NCBI GenBank assembly: GCA_902705825.1
Contig: CACSIL010000053.1
Location: 40,260 to 104,259 of the forward strand
DNA from: Halioglobus japonicus
GTDB lineage: Bacteria; Pseudomonadota; Gammaproteobacteria; Pseudomonadales; Halieaceae
Length of the DNA stretch: 64,000 nucleotides
Direction: 5' to 3'
Shown: piece by piece, positions 60,644 through 64,000 of the stretch
Layout: each line of letters starts with the position of its first letter
Position numbering within the stretch: the first letter of the stretch is position 1
Position numbers and translations under genes: made by a program
The notes under the pieces: generated by a model
The model's input: only the letters and a program-made list of their open reading frames with translations
What the model was told of the DNA's origin: nothing
Databases searched by the model: none

Positions 60644-61747
60644 TCAGCCTTTGCGAATACCCTTGTAAATCATCCTGCGCACCGCCAGTGGAAACAACAG
60701 GGAGCGAACAGTCCATTTCGGAAAGCGAAAACTGCTGCCGTCGGGCTGGAACACGCGCAGGCCATTCTGTTGCACACCAAACACTGAACCCCAGCGATAG
60801 CGCGGTGGCTCATAGCGTTTCATGTCGTTGTCGCGGCCCTCAAGGTGGGCGCGGATATTGTGGCCGAGCAGGCGATAGCCCCAGTTGCGCGCAGAGCTGC
60901 GATGGGGGTCGGAGGCGGCAATGTCACCGACGGCAAAGACATTCTGGTAGCCCTCGACGCGCAGGCAGGCATCAGTCTTCACAAAGCCGTCGGTGTTCAG
61001 CATGTCGGGAGGAATAAAACTGTTGTTGGGCACCATGTTTCCGACCGCCCACAGTGTGAGATCACCAGTGAACGGCTCCTGAGTGCCACGCCATGCAACA
61101 GGCTCGGTGGTGAAGCGGTCGCACTGGAAGCCATCCGGTATCACCGCGCGATGACCGGGGTGTAAGGTAACGCCGACAGTCTTCAGGTGTTGTTCTACGC
61201 GGCTGCGCACTTTGGGGTGATAGCCGGGCAGGGGTTGCACGTCACTGAAGAAGAAATGAACGGACTTTTCCCGGTGCTGCGCCGCCAGATTGACGGCAAC
61301 ACTGACGCCCGTGGCTCCGCCGCCGATAACGGCGATTGTGCGCGCTTGCAATAACTCCTGTGAGGCCGTGTCGATGGACCGGCTGATCGTGTCGAAATCT
61401 TCCAGCGCGCTGTTGCGCCAGAAGCCATTGGTCACGCCAGAGGAAATTAACAGCGCATCGTAGGGTTCCACCTGGGAGGTGCCGTCTTGCAAGAGTGCAG
61501 TCACGGTGGCGTTCTGGGTATCAATCGAGGTAATCAATCCCTGCAGTGTGCGAACCCCATCCAGCTTCTTATAGCGTGAAAAAGGCATGAGGTAGTCCCG
61601 CTTCCACAGCTGGGGCTGCGTCAGGCGCATACCCAGTTCCTGGCCGCTCACCAGTGCGGGCTTGGGACTGATTCCCACGATATCGAAGTTGTCGCCCAGG
61701 TTGATAGCGACCAGTAGGCCTGTATCGCCAAAGCCGGCGATTACCAC
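60644..61747 (-). CDS. FAD-dependent NAD(P)H oxidoreductase, NDH-2/FSP1-like
   Basis: A 367-residue pyridine-nucleotide disulfide-type oxidoreductase without a disulfide. The first Rossmann fold starts VVIAGFGDTGLLVAINLG (G-x-G-x-x-G). A second NAD(P) fold is IAVIGGGATGVSVAVNLAA, and the FAD-site VFAVGDIAASD is present. The lack of redox Cys and a C-terminal basic tail (RSLLFPLAVRRMIYKGIRKG) recall type II NADH dehydrogenases and FSP1/AMID, which reduce quinone at the membrane. GTG start 61747; there is no better start upstream before the 2OG gene. It is about 40 bases after the 2OG-oxygenase gene on the same strand, so likely co-transcribed. Confidence 0.8.
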   Translation of the reverse strand: MVIAGFGDTGLLVAINLGDNFDIVGISPKPALVSGQELGMRLTQPQLWKRDYLMPFSRYKKLDGVRTLQGLITSIDTQNATVTALLQDGTSQVEPYDALLISSGVTNGFWRNSALEDFDTISRSIDTASQELLQARTIAVIGGGATGVSVAVNLAAQHREKSVHFFFSDVQPLPGYHPKVRSRVEQHLKTVGVTLHPGHRAVIPDGFQCDRFTTEPVAWRGTQEPFTGDLTLWAVGNMVPNNSFIPPDMLNTDGFVKTDACLRVEGYQNVFAVGDIAASDPHRSSARNWGYRLLGHNIRAHLEGRDNDMKRYEPPRYRWGSVFGVQQNGLRVFQPDGSSFRFPKWTVRSLLFPLAVRRMIYKGIRKG

Positions 61748-61787
61748 GCGTTTTTTTGTAGGGGGGAGCCCGATGTGAGAGCGCTGC

Positions 61788-62414
61788 CTAGCGCATTCCC
61801 AGCACGTTCTTCATGAAATGGGTGCCAAAGCGACTGATACGCTGTGCTGCCACGGCCAGAGGGCTCTGATCCAGGTAGTTGATCTGCACCATGCGGCGTT
61901 CACCTACGAAGCGGGTGTGGCCATGCCAGGAGTGGTCGGTGCGCCGAAATGCGATCATCGAACCGCCCAGCGGTGGCACCTGTGCAACATAGTCTTCTAT
62001 ATCGTCTTTGTTGCGCAGCAGGCGCAACTGCCCATCGGGGTGATCCCAGTGCTCGTTGAAATAGACCAGCACGGTGATGACCTTGCTTTTGTGGTCGGTA
62101 TGAATGTTGCCGTCGGTGCGCTCACAAAACTTGCGCACGGTCACCGTGGTCGGCAGGGAGGCCAGTTCCATGTCAAATTTTTCGCCGAGTACGATGGCCA
62201 GTTCCGGCCCGCGCAATTCCTCCATCAATGTCTCGAAAGCCGCGCCGTACGTGAGGTTCTCGAGCGAGTGATTGGCTGCGGAGTCAATGGCTGGGTAGTC
62301 GCGATTGACCTCCTTAAGCACATCGGCACTGAGAAACTCCGGCACCACGAGATAGTCGTAGGGATCGGTATTCAGGGAAGTCGCGCGTAGCGCATCGATA
62401 TTGATCAGTGACAT
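61788..62414 (-). CDS. 2OG-Fe(II) oxygenase superfamily protein
   Basis: A 208-residue oxygenase. H-x-D is in NIHTDHKSKVITVLVYFNE (H105, D107) and the distal His in HSWHGHTRF (H164); RRMVQINYL likely holds the 2OG-binding Arg. PEFLSADVLKEVNRDYP near the start and GGSMIAFRRTDHSWHGH are typical of prolyl-4-hydroxylase-like and 2OG-FeII_Oxy_3 enzymes. It is smaller than the one at 14930-15685 and shares only the core. The gene is divergent from the sulfotransferases at 62576. Hydroxylation of a lipid, peptide or glycan precursor is likely; the substrate is unknown. Confidence 0.8.
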   Translation of the reverse strand: MSLINIDALRATSLNTDPYDYLVVPEFLSADVLKEVNRDYPAIDSAANHSLENLTYGAAFETLMEELRGPELAIVLGEKFDMELASLPTTVTVRKFCERTDGNIHTDHKSKVITVLVYFNEHWDHPDGQLRLLRNKDDIEDYVAQVPPLGGSMIAFRRTDHSWHGHTRFVGERRMVQINYLDQSPLAVAAQRISRFGTHFMKNVLGMR

Positions 62415-62575
62415 TGCGGCATTTTAGTACGCCGATTGTTCCTCCGGCAAGGCGGTGTGGCCGCGCAGGATGTTAATAGTGCGGTAAATCAACACTTGCC
62501 CGCTTAGTGCGGGAAAAGCTCTTTTACGGTAAAATTTGCCGCCTTTTGAACCAGATACCGAGGATATTCCTGCAG

Positions 62576-63487
62576 ATGGCCGATAAGGCACGCGTCGTGT
62601 TACGCCACATTATTCTGGCACTCTGTTTCTGGTTGCCTGCCGCACGCCGCAAGGCGATAGAGCGCTGGTTGCGCGGGCGCGAGGAATTCAAGAAGCTGCA
62701 GCGCAGCGACTGGGTGCTGATGAGCTGGGGTAAGTCGGGCAGAACCTGGCTGCGTGTGATGTTATCGCGAGCCTATCAGCTCAAGGGCAATCTGGATGCC
62801 AGCGAGCTGCTGGATTTCGACAACCTCAAGGCCCATGATCCACAGTTGCCTGCGGTATTTTTCACCCACAATAACTATCTGCGTGACTACACGGGCAATG
62901 CGCAATCCAAGCAACATTTTCAGGGCAAACGCATTGTGCTGCTGGTGCGCGACCCGCGTGATGTGGCTGTATCACAGTTTTTCCAATGGCAGTTTCGCAT
63001 GCGACCCAACAAGAAATTCATTAACGATTATCCGCCGCATGGCGCGGATATCGATGTCTGGGATTTTGTGCTCGACAAGGATGCAGGTCTGCCGCGTATT
63101 GTCGAGTACTTCAACGGCTGGGCACAGGCTATTCCGGAATTGCGCGACGTGCTGGTCGTGCGCTATGAAGATATGCGCAAGGACCCCGGCGCGGTACTGG
63201 CAGAAATCCTGGCCTTTACCGGCACGGCGGTCACCGCCGAGCAGGTGCAGGAGGCGGTGGATTTCGCGGCCTACGACAATATGAAAAAAATGGAGCAGGA
63301 CAAATTCTTCAAAGGCAGTGGCGCACGCGTCAAGCCCGGCGATAAGGACAACCCCCAGTCCTTTAAGGTGCGCAAGGCCAAGGTCGGCGGCTACCGGGAT
63401 TACTTCACCGACGAGCAGTGCGCACAGCTTGAAGCGATGGTCGCACAGCTGGATCCGATTTTTGGTTACGGCGGGCAACAGGTATGA
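62576..63487 (+). CDS. PAPS-dependent sulfotransferase
   Basis: A 303-residue sulfotransferase. The N-terminus carries a hydrophobic helix (VVLRHIILALCFWLPA) that may tether it to the membrane. The PAPS loop is SWGKSGRTWLRVMLSRAYQL (about 50-69). The 3'-phosphate site is LLVRDPRDVAVSQFFQWQF, and the C-terminal RKAKVGGYRDYF. Start ATG 62576 with GAGGA upstream; the open frame starts at 62507 but adds a non-conserved stretch. The next gene at 63484 begins 4 bases before its end, so both are one operon and clearly paralogous (tandem duplication). Confidence 0.85.
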   Translation: MADKARVVLRHIILALCFWLPAARRKAIERWLRGREEFKKLQRSDWVLMSWGKSGRTWLRVMLSRAYQLKGNLDASELLDFDNLKAHDPQLPAVFFTHNNYLRDYTGNAQSKQHFQGKRIVLLVRDPRDVAVSQFFQWQFRMRPNKKFINDYPPHGADIDVWDFVLDKDAGLPRIVEYFNGWAQAIPELRDVLVVRYEDMRKDPGAVLAEILAFTGTAVTAEQVQEAVDFAAYDNMKKMEQDKFFKGSGARVKPGDKDNPQSFKVRKAKVGGYRDYFTDEQCAQLEAMVAQLDPIFGYGGQQV

Positions 63488-64000
63488 AACTGGCCATCCA
63501 GAATGTTCGGCAGTTGTGGCAGACAGGTCGCAAAAAGTTGTCGCGTCGTATCTTGCACTGGAAAATGCGCGGGCAACCGGAGGCGGAGATTCTCGTCGCC
63601 GAGCGCAAGCTGCGCGGTGTGGAACAGTTCGATAAGTTGCAGCGCGCCGACATCGTGGTGGTCTCTTTCGGAAAGAGCGGGCGTACCTGGTTGCGAGTGA
63701 TGATCTCCCATTTGTTTCGCGTGAAGTATGGCTTACCGGAAAATGCCGTACTCGGTTTCGACAATTTCCATAATCTCAACAACGCCGTCCCCAAAACCTT
63801 TTTTACCCACGACAATTACATCAAGGATTACACCGGCGATTCGCACAGCAAGGCACCGTTTTACAATAAGCGTGTCATCCTGCTGGCACGAGACCCACGC
63901 GATGTGGCGGTGTCACAGTTTTTCCAATGGAAGTTTCGCATCAAGCCAACCAAGGTCGCCATCAACAATTACCCGCCCCGGGGCAGCGATATCAGCCTGT
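63484..64000 (+). CDS. PAPS-dependent sulfotransferase, cut by the right edge
   Basis: Begins ATG 63484 and stays open to the window end (172 codons). It overlaps the stop of the previous sulfotransferase (ATGA). The PAPS loop SFGKSGRTWLRVMISHLFRV and the 3'-phosphate site LLARDPRDVAVSQFFQWKF are almost identical to the upstream paralogue, as are the blocks around DNYIKDYTGD and NNYPPRG. The C-terminal part is missing. The two genes are a tandem duplication that has diverged mainly at the N-terminus. Confidence 0.85.
   Translation, partial: MKLAIQNVRQLWQTGRKKLSRRILHWKMRGQPEAEILVAERKLRGVEQFDKLQRADIVVVSFGKSGRTWLRVMISHLFRVKYGLPENAVLGFDNFHNLNNAVPKTFFTHDNYIKDYTGDSHSKAPFYNKRVILLARDPRDVAVSQFFQWKFRIKPTKVAINNYPPRGSDISL

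Overview
The window looks like a chromosomal segment of a marine, aerobic, heterotrophic gammaproteobacterium, most likely Halieaceae or a neighbouring Cellvibrionales family. The basis is inference from gene content: spinster-type MFS transporter, WS/DGAT acyltransferase, TonB-dependent receptor, and steroid or aromatic ring-cleavage genes beside LptF/LptG and MurA of proteobacterial type. No rRNA, tRNA or CRISPR array was recognised by eye.

Bases 1-8000 are an integron cassette array. All genes lie on the minus strand, are short, mostly unknown, often secreted or membrane-bound, and look more AT-rich than the rest. They are separated by attC sites, and four stop codons lie inside attC core boxes. 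No integrase gene is in view, so this is a cluster of attC sites lacking an integrase (CALIN) or an array whose platform is outside the window. It carries an AIPR-type abortive-infection protein, a partial PD-(D/E)XK protein at the left edge, and an IS1182-like element inserted in the conserved core box of one attC site.

Bases 8.3-15.7 kb are ordinary chromosome: a crotonase, an MFS carrier, a lipase plus wax-ester synthase pair, a glycine-zipper lipoprotein, a serine hydrolase and a 2OG-Fe(II) oxygenase.

Bases 15.7-43.3 kb are the main find: a large envelope-lipid locus. It holds homologues of all five genes known for bacterial ceramide synthesis in Caulobacter: serine palmitoyltransferase, its dedicated ACP, an acyl-ACP synthetase, a GNAT-like ceramide synthase and an NAD-dependent ceramide reductase. 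Interleaved are four glycosyltransferases, an O-antigen-ligase-like protein, two LpxL-like acyltransferases around a fatty-acid hydroxylase, an AsnB amidotransferase, a nucleotidyltransferase, an MsbA-like ABC exporter, an LptF/LptG pair, two ELM1-family proteins and a sulfotransferase. I infer a locus that makes, decorates (possibly sulfates) and exports a complex sphingolipid. MurA is translationally coupled to the serine palmitoyltransferase.

Bases 43.4-47.1 kb hold a membrane-anchored sulfatase and a DUF3604 lipoprotein. Bases 47.4-60.3 kb are a catabolic region: an SDR, a TonB-dependent receptor, a LysR regulator and a nine-gene minus-strand operon with HsaA-, HsaC- and HsaD-like enzymes, a KshA/DAF-36-like Rieske oxygenase, an amidohydrolase, an acetoacetate-decarboxylase-like protein, two SDRs and a VOC protein. 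It probably degrades a steroid or other polycyclic compound, but no reductase partners are present. Bases 60.6-64 kb hold an NDH-2/FSP1-like flavoprotein, a second 2OG-Fe(II) oxygenase and two tandem sulfotransferases, the last cut by the edge.

An unexplained repeat family lies in intergenic DNA at 47.1, 47.2 and 60.4 kb: long perfect inverted repeats with completely different arms but an almost identical ~25-nt loop, itself a small hairpin. A fourth hairpin at 32.2 kb has a similar plan but a different loop.
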